Positions 55,640-63,053 of a DNA stretch of 64,000 nucleotides are shown here, piece by piece. The DNA is taken from the NCBI GenBank assembly GCA_035606355.1, contig DATNFO010000061.1:1-64000 (forward strand), given 5' to 3'. Both the position numbers and the translations under genes were made by a program. Source of the DNA: Sulfopaludibacter sp035606355 (lineage in GTDB: Bacteria; Acidobacteriota; Terriglobia; Bryobacterales; Bryobacteraceae). The notes beneath the pieces are model-generated. The model had not been told where the DNA came from and did no database searches. It saw only the letters and a list, made by a program, of their open reading frames with translations. The first letter of the stretch is position 1; each line of letters begins with the position of its first letter.

Positions 55640-56069
55640 CGAACAGGCGTTCCGCCTCCAGCCCCAGCTTTTTCAGCAGCTCCGCCGCTTGCTTCTTTTC
55701 CGCCTGATTCAAGCCGGACATGGCGTGTTCCATCGCCGCCGAATGCGCAGCGAATTCCGCTTCCGCCACTTTGCGCCCGGACTCGGTCAGGTGAACCATA
55801 CGGGCGCGACGGTCGGAGAGCGCATTCTGCCGTTCCACGAACCCCTTCGCCGCCAGCCGATCCACCGCGGCGGTAATCGACCCGCTGGTGAGCCGCACCA
55901 GGGAGCCGATGGCATTCACGGGCAGCGCGCCTTTGTGCAGCAGCACTTCGAGCACGGCGAAATCGGAAAGGCCCAGGCCGGAGGCTTGCAACTGCCGCTC
56001 GGCATGGCGCCGCAGCGAATCGTGAGCCTTCATGAGAATCAGCCAGAGCCGTATACCGTCGCTGTGCAT
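55623..56069 (-). CDS. MarR family transcriptional regulator
   Basis: This 148-aa winged-helix repressor contains LGLSDFAVLEVLLHKGALPVNAIGSLVRLTSGSITAAVDRLAAKGFVERQNALSDRRARMVHLT, the full MarR DNA-binding core with the DRR wing. The dimerisation helices flank it. It overlaps the end of the convergent GT2 gene by 17 bp. A perfect palindrome, CCTCAATATTGAGG, lies 38 bp upstream of its start. Confidence 0.93.
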   Translation of the reverse strand: MHSDGIRLWLILMKAHDSLRRHAERQLQASGLGLSDFAVLEVLLHKGALPVNAIGSLVRLTSGSITAAVDRLAAKGFVERQNALSDRRARMVHLTESGRKVAEAEFAAHSAAMEHAMSGLNQAEKKQAAELLKKLGLEAERLFVSETR

Positions 56070-56107
56070 TTCTTACAGCTTCATCGCGCTTGCGCCTGTG
56101 CTCGCGA

Positions 56108-56121
56108 CCTCAATATTGAGG
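56108..56121. promoter_or_regulatory. Candidate MarR operator palindrome
   Basis: CCTCAATATTGAGG is a perfect 14-bp inverted repeat 38 bp before the marR start. It overlaps the stop codon of the upstream phospholipase gene. MarR proteins usually bind AT-centred palindromes of this size. Confidence 0.4.
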
Positions 56122-57483
56122 CGCCTGTACGCTGCTTCGGGTACTCTCCGTGTTGAGAGTTTCTCCCTTGAGTTTGTCGAGCGCGGCCGTGGTCGCGGCC
56201 CACTCCTTCGGGTCCTTCTTGTTCGCATACGGCAACTGCGGGTCCCGGAAAAAATCCAGAATGTTGGCGCGCATTCGCGGATTGACGTCGTCGGGATTGC
56301 GTTCGGCGAGTTTCACCGCGAGTTTGCCGTACGTTTCGTCAGCCAGGCTGTACTCGGTCGGTCTGGTGAGTGCGCCCGTATCGAAATCGCGATTCTGCAG
56401 CGTCAAGTCGCCATCGCCCTGATCGCGCAAAAAACCGCGGTAGACGTCGAGCGTTTTGTTGAAGCTCGTTTGGAATAACTGGTCGGTCTGTGGAGTCGGC
56501 GCCTTAAACGCGAGCGCCTTCAGTGGCCCCACTTTCGGCAATATGCGGAGGACAAAGGCCAGAATTCGCGCCCCGATGCCGGGTTTCTGATACTCGCCTT
56601 TCCACTCTTTCCGGTAACTGGCGCGCCGCAGGTTGTAAATGAACTTCCGCTTGGTGATTTTTGGGTTCGCCTTCTCCAGGTCCTTCTTCTTCATCTGCCA
56701 GGCCACCCGTGTCGCTTCGGGAATCAGCGAGCTGACGGTGTGGCGATACGTGCGCAGCGCCAGGTCCAGATCGCCGAAAACGTCCGTGAGATCCAGGCCG
56801 TAGGTATCGTGAAAGGCGCGCTCCAGCACGGGTTTGGAGACTGCGAAGCCGATGAAGTCGTGATATGACTGCGGCGCGTAATTGCCGCGCGCCACTTGCA
56901 GCACGTCGAACCCAAACTCTACTTTGATGTGCGCGCTTTCGTCTTCCGCGTACGTCACAACGGGTCCATACTTGCGCTTCAGCTTGGGATATTCGATCGG
57001 CACCGAACGATTCACCGCGATGGAGTGCCCCTCGGTATCCGCGGCATAATGCGCCAATGCTCCGAGCGCGAATGCATACTCGTCGACGTCCTCGGAGTCG
57101 CGGATCAGGTTTATCACGAAATCGCCCGTGCGCACGTAGTGAACCAGGTCGCTGAAGAATTTGCTGCCGAAGGGGTAGTAGCCCATGTCCTGCAGAATGC
57201 ATCCGGCGTACGAGTAGCCGTGGGCTTCGGTGAGCTGATCGGGAGTGGTTTGGGGAAACCGCTTCAATAAGAGCGGCTTAATATTGCCATCCCAGGCGCT
57301 ATCGATAATAGCTTCGTGAGTCAGTACAGAATAAGCCTGGAGGGCCGGACTCAACAGCAGCACCAATGCCAGGCGGCGCACAGCCGCAATCACGTTGCAT
57401 TTGTGTGCAATTCGTTCTCCGTTGAGCAAGATTCGTGGCCCGCGATACGACGCTTGCGCACCGCGGGACACGGAATGCTCCAT
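56110..57483 (-). CDS. Zinc-dependent phospholipase C-like secreted protein
   Basis: This 457-aa protein has a hydrophobic export signal (RRLALVLLLSPALQA). A phospholipase C/P1 nuclease-type helical domain follows, with zinc-ligand-like residues in YSVLTHEAIIDSAW, ALAHYAADTEGH and AEDESAHIKVEFGFD. The C-terminal 180 residues are basic and unassigned. A start at GTG 57393 would put the signal peptide at the N-terminus and may be the true one; the ATG at 57483 adds 30 residues. Confidence 0.75.
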   Translation of the reverse strand: MEHSVSRGAQASYRGPRILLNGERIAHKCNVIAAVRRLALVLLLSPALQAYSVLTHEAIIDSAWDGNIKPLLLKRFPQTTPDQLTEAHGYSYAGCILQDMGYYPFGSKFFSDLVHYVRTGDFVINLIRDSEDVDEYAFALGALAHYAADTEGHSIAVNRSVPIEYPKLKRKYGPVVTYAEDESAHIKVEFGFDVLQVARGNYAPQSYHDFIGFAVSKPVLERAFHDTYGLDLTDVFGDLDLALRTYRHTVSSLIPEATRVAWQMKKKDLEKANPKITKRKFIYNLRRASYRKEWKGEYQKPGIGARILAFVLRILPKVGPLKALAFKAPTPQTDQLFQTSFNKTLDVYRGFLRDQGDGDLTLQNRDFDTGALTRPTEYSLADETYGKLAVKLAERNPDDVNPRMRANILDFFRDPQLPYANKKDPKEWAATTAALDKLKGETLNTESTRSSVQAPQY

Positions 57484-57492
57484 TTCGAACTG

Positions 57493-57750
57493 TTAACTGG
57501 GAGCTAGGGTTGACAGTTGCGCATCCAGGTCCGCTAAAGCCTTATCGAGCACGGCCTTATAGCGCGGATTCTGTGCGTTGGTGAGCTCCCGCATCACTCT
57601 GGTGCGGGAGAGAAGGAGCGTTTCCCGTTTGCGGATGCGCTCCAGCGATGCCGGTGTCGGCGTGTTTGCGAGAACGGCGCTGCGATGATGATGCACTTCG
57701 GCCGCGTCGATCTGCGCCTCGACCGACTTACTTTCCCAACCTCTGGCCAT
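57493..57750 (-). CDS. Small protein of unknown function
   Basis: This 85-aa helical, charged protein begins MARGWESKSVEAQIDAAE and contains a paired-helix segment (ERIRKRETLLLSRTRVMRELTNAQNPRYKAVLDKAL). No known domain. TACAAT lies 6 nt before the ATG, suggesting a leaderless mRNA. It is followed 9 bp later by the phospholipase gene. Confidence 0.6.
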   Translation of the reverse strand: MARGWESKSVEAQIDAAEVHHHRSAVLANTPTPASLERIRKRETLLLSRTRVMRELTNAQNPRYKAVLDKALADLDAQLSTLAPS

Positions 57751-57798
57751 ACTTTTATTGTACTGCCGGCCACGGAAAAGGGGAAGCTTCGGAGTGCA

Positions 57799-58698
57799 TT
57801 AGTTTTCCACCGGGAGTTTCTGTACGGCGTCGATGACCAGCTGTTCACCTGCGAACTTCTTTGCTTCCAGCTTTAGGCCGAGCTGCGACTGTATGGCGGC
57901 AAACAAGTCCGACCGCTCTTCCTGTGCCGCCGCGGGAACGGCTGCGCCATCACCAGCCGCACTGCGCGCGGCGCGCGAGGCGATCGCCTCCGGCATATAA
58001 GCCAAAGCATAATCGTACGTCCCCGAAAGACCTGTTTTGTCGACGACCGGGGTGTGCAGCTCAACGGCTATGCGCTCCACGAGGTAAGCCAGCAATTCGC
58101 CTCTCACCCGCAGTTCGGTGCCGAACATCGATCTCACGGTCAAATGACCTTTTCCGTGCATCGATTCCGGCAATTCGAGGATTCCGTCCGCCCCGTGATG
58201 CAAAACAGTTCCGCTCGCCGGCGGCTGGTCCGATGCCGCCGCTTGCGACGCCGACGCAGCCGCGGATTCGTGAAAGCGCGGACCGTTCTTCGCAACCACA
58301 AGCTCGTAGCCGGGAATCTCTTTGCTCTCGCGATGCAGCTTTAGCGCGAACCGCTGCGCCAGCAGGTTTTGCAGCATCGTGCGGAACGCCTTAGCATCCA
58401 CGGAGGGCGGCACCTTGGCGGCAACGTCATAGCGCTCAGTGCTCAGCCACGCCGGGCCGCTGATCTGATAGTCCTTTACGTCATACGCACGCATCAGGAG
58501 GTCTTGCACCGTCACGTAATTCCAGTTGATCTGGCCGGGATCGTCCGTGCCGGGACCGCCGCGCATTCCCACGGGGCGGCCGCGCTGCAACGCGCCGGCA
58601 GGCTTTACCGATGCCACCTCGAAGGAGGCGCCTTCCGGGTTCTGCGCGAAAACCGGAGAGAGTGCAAGGGCTAGCAAATACAGCATCGGCACAAGCAT
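57799..58698 (-). CDS. TIGR03435 family (soil-associated) protein
   Basis: This 299-aa protein has a signal peptide (PMLYLLALALSPVFA) followed by FEVASVKPAG, the marker start of TIGR03435. WNYVTVQDLLMRAYDVKDYQISGPAWLSTERYDVAAKVP, MLQNLLAQRFALKLHRESKEIPGYELVVAKNGPR and VVDKTGLSGTYDYAL follow, all typical. The family is expanded in Acidobacteria; function unknown. Its promoter carries an operator-like palindrome. Confidence 0.93.
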   Translation of the reverse strand: MLVPMLYLLALALSPVFAQNPEGASFEVASVKPAGALQRGRPVGMRGGPGTDDPGQINWNYVTVQDLLMRAYDVKDYQISGPAWLSTERYDVAAKVPPSVDAKAFRTMLQNLLAQRFALKLHRESKEIPGYELVVAKNGPRFHESAAASASQAAASDQPPASGTVLHHGADGILELPESMHGKGHLTVRSMFGTELRVRGELLAYLVERIAVELHTPVVDKTGLSGTYDYALAYMPEAIASRAARSAAGDGAAVPAAAQEERSDLFAAIQSQLGLKLEAKKFAGEQLVIDAVQKLPVEN

Positions 58699-58704
58699 TC
58701 TAAA

Positions 58705-58733
58705 TAATTAGTACTAATGGACGTGTATGTCAA
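58705..58733 (-). promoter_or_regulatory. Promoter with overlapping operator-like palindrome
   Basis: On the minus strand TTGACA (58733-58728) is a perfect -35 box and, 17 bp on, TAATTA (58710-58705) is a -10 box. The TIGR03435 ATG follows the -10 after 6 nt. The perfect palindrome ATTAGTACTAAT (58718-58707) overlaps spacer and -10, so a repressor bound there would block the promoter. Confidence 0.65.
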
Positions 58734-58775
58734 GGAGAAACCCCGTGCATTCTGGTATGCTCTATGACCGAGCCT

Positions 58776-60455
58776 ATGCTTAGAAAATCCCTTCTCCCCC
58801 TGATAATTGCGGGTCTGGTGGGGCCGTTGCTCATTCTTGCGCAACAGCAAACCGAAACCATCGATCTCAATGCGATTCACAAAATTAAAGCTGCCGAGTT
58901 CGGTGGCGGTGGCGGCGGATTCGGTGGCGGCGGTGGCCGCGGCGGGTCCAAAGTCATGGACATCATGTATAACCTTACGGACCGGTACGGCCCGCGCCTC
59001 ACCAATTCCCCACAATTCCGCGCAGCCGGAGAGTGGGCGGTCGGCCAACTCAGAGAGTGGGGTCTCAGCAACGTCCACCTGGAGAAGTGGTCCACCGAAG
59101 GCGGACGCGGCGGCCCGATTCCCGGTTGGGAGATGAAGCATTATTCGGGCGCAATGGTGGCGCCCACGTATATGCCGATCATCGGATATCCGCAAGCATG
59201 GACGGGCAGCACGGATGGCGAAGTCACCGGTGACGCCGTGCTCGCCTCCATCCAAACGCCTGCCGATCTCGATAAGTGGCATGGCAAGTTGCGGGGCAAG
59301 ATCGTCCTCACGAACCCGGTCCTCGATCTGCCGTTCCCGGCGACCGCGATGGGCCATCGCTACACCGATGCCGAGCTCGCCGACATGGTGCCGGACGTCA
59401 TTCCCGGCGCGGCGGCCGGGGGACGCGGCGGCCGCGGCGGTCGTGGCGGCGCAGGCAATCCTCTGGCGGCCATGACCCCTGAAGAGCGCCAGGCGTTCAC
59501 GGAACGGCAGCGCAACTTCTGGAAAGACGAAGGCGTACTCCTCACCATCAGCGCCAACGCTCGCGGTGAGAGCGGCACCGTATTCGCAAGCAACGGCGCG
59601 CCTCGCACGGGCGACCCCACGAAGAACCTGCCGCAGGTTGCCATCACGGCCGAGAATTACAACCGCATCGCGCGCCTGCTGGAGCATGAGGTCCCGGTCA
59701 AGCTGTCTTTCAACATCAAGACGCAATTCGACAACAACACCGAATCCTTCAACGTGGTCGCCGAAATTCCGGGCGCCACCAAGCCGAATGAAATCGTGAT
59801 GGTGGGCGGACACTTCGATTCGTGGCACATGGGCACGGGCGCCACCGACAACGGCGCCGGCAGCGCAGTCGCCATGGAAGTGATGCGCGTCCTGAAGTCG
59901 CTCAACCTCAAGATGGACCGGACCGTGCGCATGGCGCTTTGGGGCGGGGAAGAGGAAGGGCTCCTCGGCTCCGCGGCTTACGTGAAGGAACACTTTGCGG
60001 ATCCCGCGACCATGAAGACCACGCCGGAGCACGCCGGCTTCGCGGGTTACTTCAACATCGACAACGGCACCGGCCGCATCCGCGGAATCTACCTGCAGCA
60101 GAACGAAATGGTGCGGCCGATTTTCGAGCAGTGGTTCGTCGCATTGAAAGACATTACTCCCGGCGTGATTACCATCCGCAATACCGGAGGAACGGACCAC
60201 CAGTCGTTCGACCGCGTGGGTCTCCCGGGCTTCCAGTTCATTCAGGACCCGATGGACTATGACACGAGAACGCACCATTCCAACATGGACGTCTACGATC
60301 GCATACAAGCTCAGGATATGGAGCAGATGGCCGTAGTAGAAGCGGCTTTCGTGTATAACGCGGCGACAAGAAAAGACAAGCTCCCAAGGAATGACTTACC
60401 AGCGGCGCAGCCGGCGCAGGGAGGCCGCGGAGGTCGAGGCGGGGGAGGTAATTAA
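58776..60455 (+). CDS. M28-family secreted metallopeptidase with Gly/Arg-rich inserts
   Basis: This enzyme of about 559 aa has a signal peptide (MLRKSLLPLIIAGLVGPLLILA). A PA-like insert domain (about 100-270) is followed by the M28 zinc core: H346-F-D348 in GGHFDSWHMG, TDNGAG, the catalytic GGEEEGLLGS, FNIDNGTG and a late THHSNMDVYD. Low-complexity Gly/Arg tracts interrupt it near residues 44-58 and 212-227 and form the C-terminal tail. I chose ATG 58776 because TATGCT sits 2 nt before the earlier ATG (58764). Confidence 0.88.
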   Translation: MLRKSLLPLIIAGLVGPLLILAQQQTETIDLNAIHKIKAAEFGGGGGGFGGGGGRGGSKVMDIMYNLTDRYGPRLTNSPQFRAAGEWAVGQLREWGLSNVHLEKWSTEGGRGGPIPGWEMKHYSGAMVAPTYMPIIGYPQAWTGSTDGEVTGDAVLASIQTPADLDKWHGKLRGKIVLTNPVLDLPFPATAMGHRYTDAELADMVPDVIPGAAAGGRGGRGGRGGAGNPLAAMTPEERQAFTERQRNFWKDEGVLLTISANARGESGTVFASNGAPRTGDPTKNLPQVAITAENYNRIARLLEHEVPVKLSFNIKTQFDNNTESFNVVAEIPGATKPNEIVMVGGHFDSWHMGTGATDNGAGSAVAMEVMRVLKSLNLKMDRTVRMALWGGEEEGLLGSAAYVKEHFADPATMKTTPEHAGFAGYFNIDNGTGRIRGIYLQQNEMVRPIFEQWFVALKDITPGVITIRNTGGTDHQSFDRVGLPGFQFIQDPMDYDTRTHHSNMDVYDRIQAQDMEQMAVVEAAFVYNAATRKDKLPRNDLPAAQPAQGGRGGRGGGGN

Positions 60456-60473
60456 AGCACGAATTCCTTAGCG

Positions 60474-60504
60474 GCGAGCAGTCGCGCGGCGTGCGGCTGC
60501 TCGC
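60474..60504. repeat. Inverted repeat between peptidase and GT2 genes
   Basis: GCGAGCAG (60474-60481) pairs with CTGCTCGC (60497-60504). The left arm plus neighbours (GCGAGCAGTCGCGCG) is the reverse complement of a sequence in the 46765-46898 region. It lies 18 bp after the peptidase stop and could act in termination. Confidence 0.5.
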
Positions 60505-60537
60505 ACACTTCCGCTTGTTACAATAAGACAACCGCCT

Positions 60538-61329
60538 TTGATTAACGGAAAACGTATCGTTGTCGTCCTCCCCGCCTATAACGCCGAGAAGACGCTTGAG
60601 GTGACCGTCCGGCACCTTCCGGAGATCGTCGACGAAGCTATTCTTGTGGACGATCATTCCAGCGACGCCACTGCCGAGATGGCTCGCAGGCTTGGACTCA
60701 ATACCGTTGTCCATGAGCGCAATCGCGGCTACGGCGGCAATCAGAAAACCTGTTACTCCACCGCTCTGGCAGCCGGGGCCGACGTAGTCGTGATGCTGCA
60801 TCCCGACTATCAATACGAGCCTTTGCTGGTTACTCCCATGGCGACAATGATTGCTTACGGCGTTTACGACCTCGCACTGGGGTCGCGCATTTTGGGCGGC
60901 GGCGCTCTGAGCGGCGGTATGCCGGTGTACAAGTACATTTCCAATCGCGCGCTCACACTCTTCCAGAACATCATGATGGGCGCGAAGCTGAGTGAATATC
61001 ACACGGGTTTCCGCGCGTACAGCAAGGAACTGCTCCTCGCGCTGCCTCTGGAAGCGAACTCGGACGATTTCGTTTTCGATAACCAGGTGATCGCTCAAGC
61101 CGTCATGTTAGGCGCGCGCATCGGTGAAGTCTCCTGCCCGACAAAGTACTTTCCCGAAGCATCATCCATCAACTTTCGCCGCAGTTCCATATACGGTCTT
61201 GGAGTCTTGAAGACGTCGCTCCAGTTCCGCCTCGCAAAGTGGGGATTGCTCTCGCCCGAATTGTTCCGCTTCCCTGCGAATGCGATCGGCAAGCCCGCTC
61301 CCGCCGTAGCCATCGAGAAGCCGCATTGA
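60538..61329 (+). CDS. Family 2 glycosyltransferase, dolichol-phosphate mannosyltransferase-like
   Basis: This 263-aa GT-A enzyme has VVVLPAYNAEKTLEVTV, LVDDHSSDATAEMA, MLHPDYQYEP (DxD-type position) and YHTGFRAYSKELL. It is of the DPM1/undecaprenyl-phosphate sugar transferase type, without the C-terminal membrane domain. It starts with TTG; TACAAT at 60519-60524 is a likely -10. It lies upstream of a GT-C membrane protein that could use a lipid-linked sugar. Confidence 0.88.
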   Translation: MINGKRIVVVLPAYNAEKTLEVTVRHLPEIVDEAILVDDHSSDATAEMARRLGLNTVVHERNRGYGGNQKTCYSTALAAGADVVVMLHPDYQYEPLLVTPMATMIAYGVYDLALGSRILGGGALSGGMPVYKYISNRALTLFQNIMMGAKLSEYHTGFRAYSKELLLALPLEANSDDFVFDNQVIAQAVMLGARIGEVSCPTKYFPEASSINFRRSSIYGLGVLKTSLQFRLAKWGLLSPELFRFPANAIGKPAPAVAIEKPH

Positions 61330-61577
61330 CGCCCGCGAGCACCCTGCCGCGGTGGGCCCTTCGGGAATACGAATCACCGCTCCCTAACGGGGTTGTGAAA
61401 AAATACCGAATTGCTTTTTTTGCCGCAATCAAACGCACTCGCATCCCCGGCACCGTATGTAGTTGATTCTGCTAACGGAGCCGTGACCGTGAGGGAGCGG
61501 TAAAAGGTGCATCGAAAGGCGGATGAAGTGCGACGAGAACAACAGCCGGTAATCGCCGCCGGAGATACGAACACGCC
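61330..61577. repeat. Intergenic region with partial MITE-like copy
   Basis: This 248-bp gap between two + genes contains a fragment with TCACCGCTCCCTAACGG (about 61374-61390) and a truncated fourth copy of the MITE-like element. No coding potential is visible. Confidence 0.7.
61389..61549 (+). mobile_element. MITE-like element, copy 4, truncated
   Basis: The left end GGGGTTGTGAAAAAAT is intact. The left arm of the core hairpin has been deleted, so GGCACC joins the loop TATGTAGTTGATTCTGCTAA directly. The right arm and GGTGCATCGAAAGGC block remain, and the right terminus is missing. Confidence 0.6.
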
Positions 61578-63053
61578 ATGACCACCACGCGTGCGTGGAT
61601 GCGGTGGACCCTTCCCCTCCTGCTCGCGATCTGCATCGCGCGGCTGTGGATCCTTCCGCTTTGGTCCAGCTTCTGGGTGGACGAGATGGCGACCGCCTTT
61701 GTGGTCCGCTATGGCGCCTCCCATTGGTCCTTCGCGGTGGCTCCGCAAGTCCCCGAGTCGATTTACTATCTGCTGCCGCGCGCCAGCCAGTGGATCGCGG
61801 GACTCTCCGAGCCTGCATACCGCCTGCCGTCTGTCTTGTGCATGGGCGTGGCGCTGTTCTTCATCGCAAAGTTAGCCGCCCGCCTGATTCATCCCGATGC
61901 GGCATGGTTCGCGGTGTTCGCCTCCCTCGGCATGCGAGGCATCGACTATCACGCCGCCGACGCGCGCCCGTACGCGCTTGGAATCTGTGTCGCCGTCGTC
62001 GCGCTGTATGCGCTGGTGCGCTGGCTGGACACTGCGAAACTGCTCTACGCCGCCGCGTTCGTTGCCGCAGGAGCCCTGCTGTGGCGCGTGCAGTTGGTCT
62101 ACTGGCCGTATTATCTGGCGCTCGCGCTCTATGCGGCATTCCGCGCCGATTCGCCTGTGCACCGGTTGCGCCGGCTGGCAGCGTTCGCCCTCGTCGGACT
62201 CACCCTGATCCCGGTGGCGCTCAACGCGATGGCTCTGCTGCGGCAGGCCGGCTCGCACGTCATGACGGCGGAGCCCACTCCACGCGTCGCCGAGCATCTG
62301 CTGCGCTGGAACCTGGTGCTGATTTGCGCCGCGGGAGCATGGCTCGCCGGCAGAGGCGGCTCTCCGTCGCCCCGCCGGAGCCCGTCTTCCACGCTGCTGA
62401 TCTTCGCGGCGTGGCTGGTTCAACCGCTCTCGCTATACGCGTTTTCCCACGCCAGCGGCGATAGCGTTTTTCTGAACCGCTATCTCTCCATCATGCTTCC
62501 CGGGACCGCCCTTGCGGCCACCTGGGCCGCATCGCAGTTTCTTCCGCTCGCGCGCTGGCGGCCGGCCTCGCTCGTGCTCGGTGCGGGTGTGCTCGCCGTG
62601 ATGGGCCAGTGGACCACCCTGTATCCGGCGCACGAGCACTCGCACTGGCGCAGCGCCGCGCGCGCGGTGAACGCTGCGATTCCGCCCGGCGGCTATGTAA
62701 TCGCTCCGAGTCCGTTTGTGGAAGCGCGTTGGCCCGTGTGGCGGCCGGATTATCCGCTGCCGAGTTTTCTTTACGCTCACCTGAGCGTCTATACCCTTCA
62801 GGGACACGTTCTGCGATTTCCGTTCGAATCCTCGCCCGAGGCCGAAGCCTATGCGCGATCCCTCCTGCCACAACTTACCGTCGCGGGCGATTTCGCCATT
62901 TACGGCGGCGCGGGCAATACACGGTATTGGCGCAACTGGTTCGCAGCGGCTCCCGCTCTTGCGGGATGGACGAACACGCTGACTGAGTTCGGCGACGTTT
63001 ACGTGGTGCTTTTCAATACGCCATCCACGCCAGCGCCGCTTCCATCGCGATGA
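61578..63053 (+). CDS. GT-C type membrane glycosyltransferase-like protein
   Basis: This 491-aa protein has about 10 hydrophobic segments. An early FWVDEMATAFVVRYG (acidic D/E after the first helix, as in GT-C/PMT-type transferases) and DYHAADARPYALG in a periplasmic loop fit a family 39/83-like enzyme that uses lipid-linked sugars. A periplasmic C-terminal domain of about 120 residues follows. It overlaps the end of the convergent S9 gene by 41 bp. Confidence 0.75.
   Translation: MTTTRAWMRWTLPLLLAICIARLWILPLWSSFWVDEMATAFVVRYGASHWSFAVAPQVPESIYYLLPRASQWIAGLSEPAYRLPSVLCMGVALFFIAKLAARLIHPDAAWFAVFASLGMRGIDYHAADARPYALGICVAVVALYALVRWLDTAKLLYAAAFVAAGALLWRVQLVYWPYYLALALYAAFRADSPVHRLRRLAAFALVGLTLIPVALNAMALLRQAGSHVMTAEPTPRVAEHLLRWNLVLICAAGAWLAGRGGSPSPRRSPSSTLLIFAAWLVQPLSLYAFSHASGDSVFLNRYLSIMLPGTALAATWAASQFLPLARWRPASLVLGAGVLAVMGQWTTLYPAHEHSHWRSAARAVNAAIPPGGYVIAPSPFVEARWPVWRPDYPLPSFLYAHLSVYTLQGHVLRFPFESSPEAEAYARSLLPQLTVAGDFAIYGGAGNTRYWRNWFAAAPALAGWTNTLTEFGDVYVVLFNTPSTPAPLPSR

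Noticed and set aside
58671..60308. 545-codon minus frame across the M28 peptidase
   Set aside because: It is antisense to a gene with clear zinc-peptidase motifs, and the translated sequence has no family signal.
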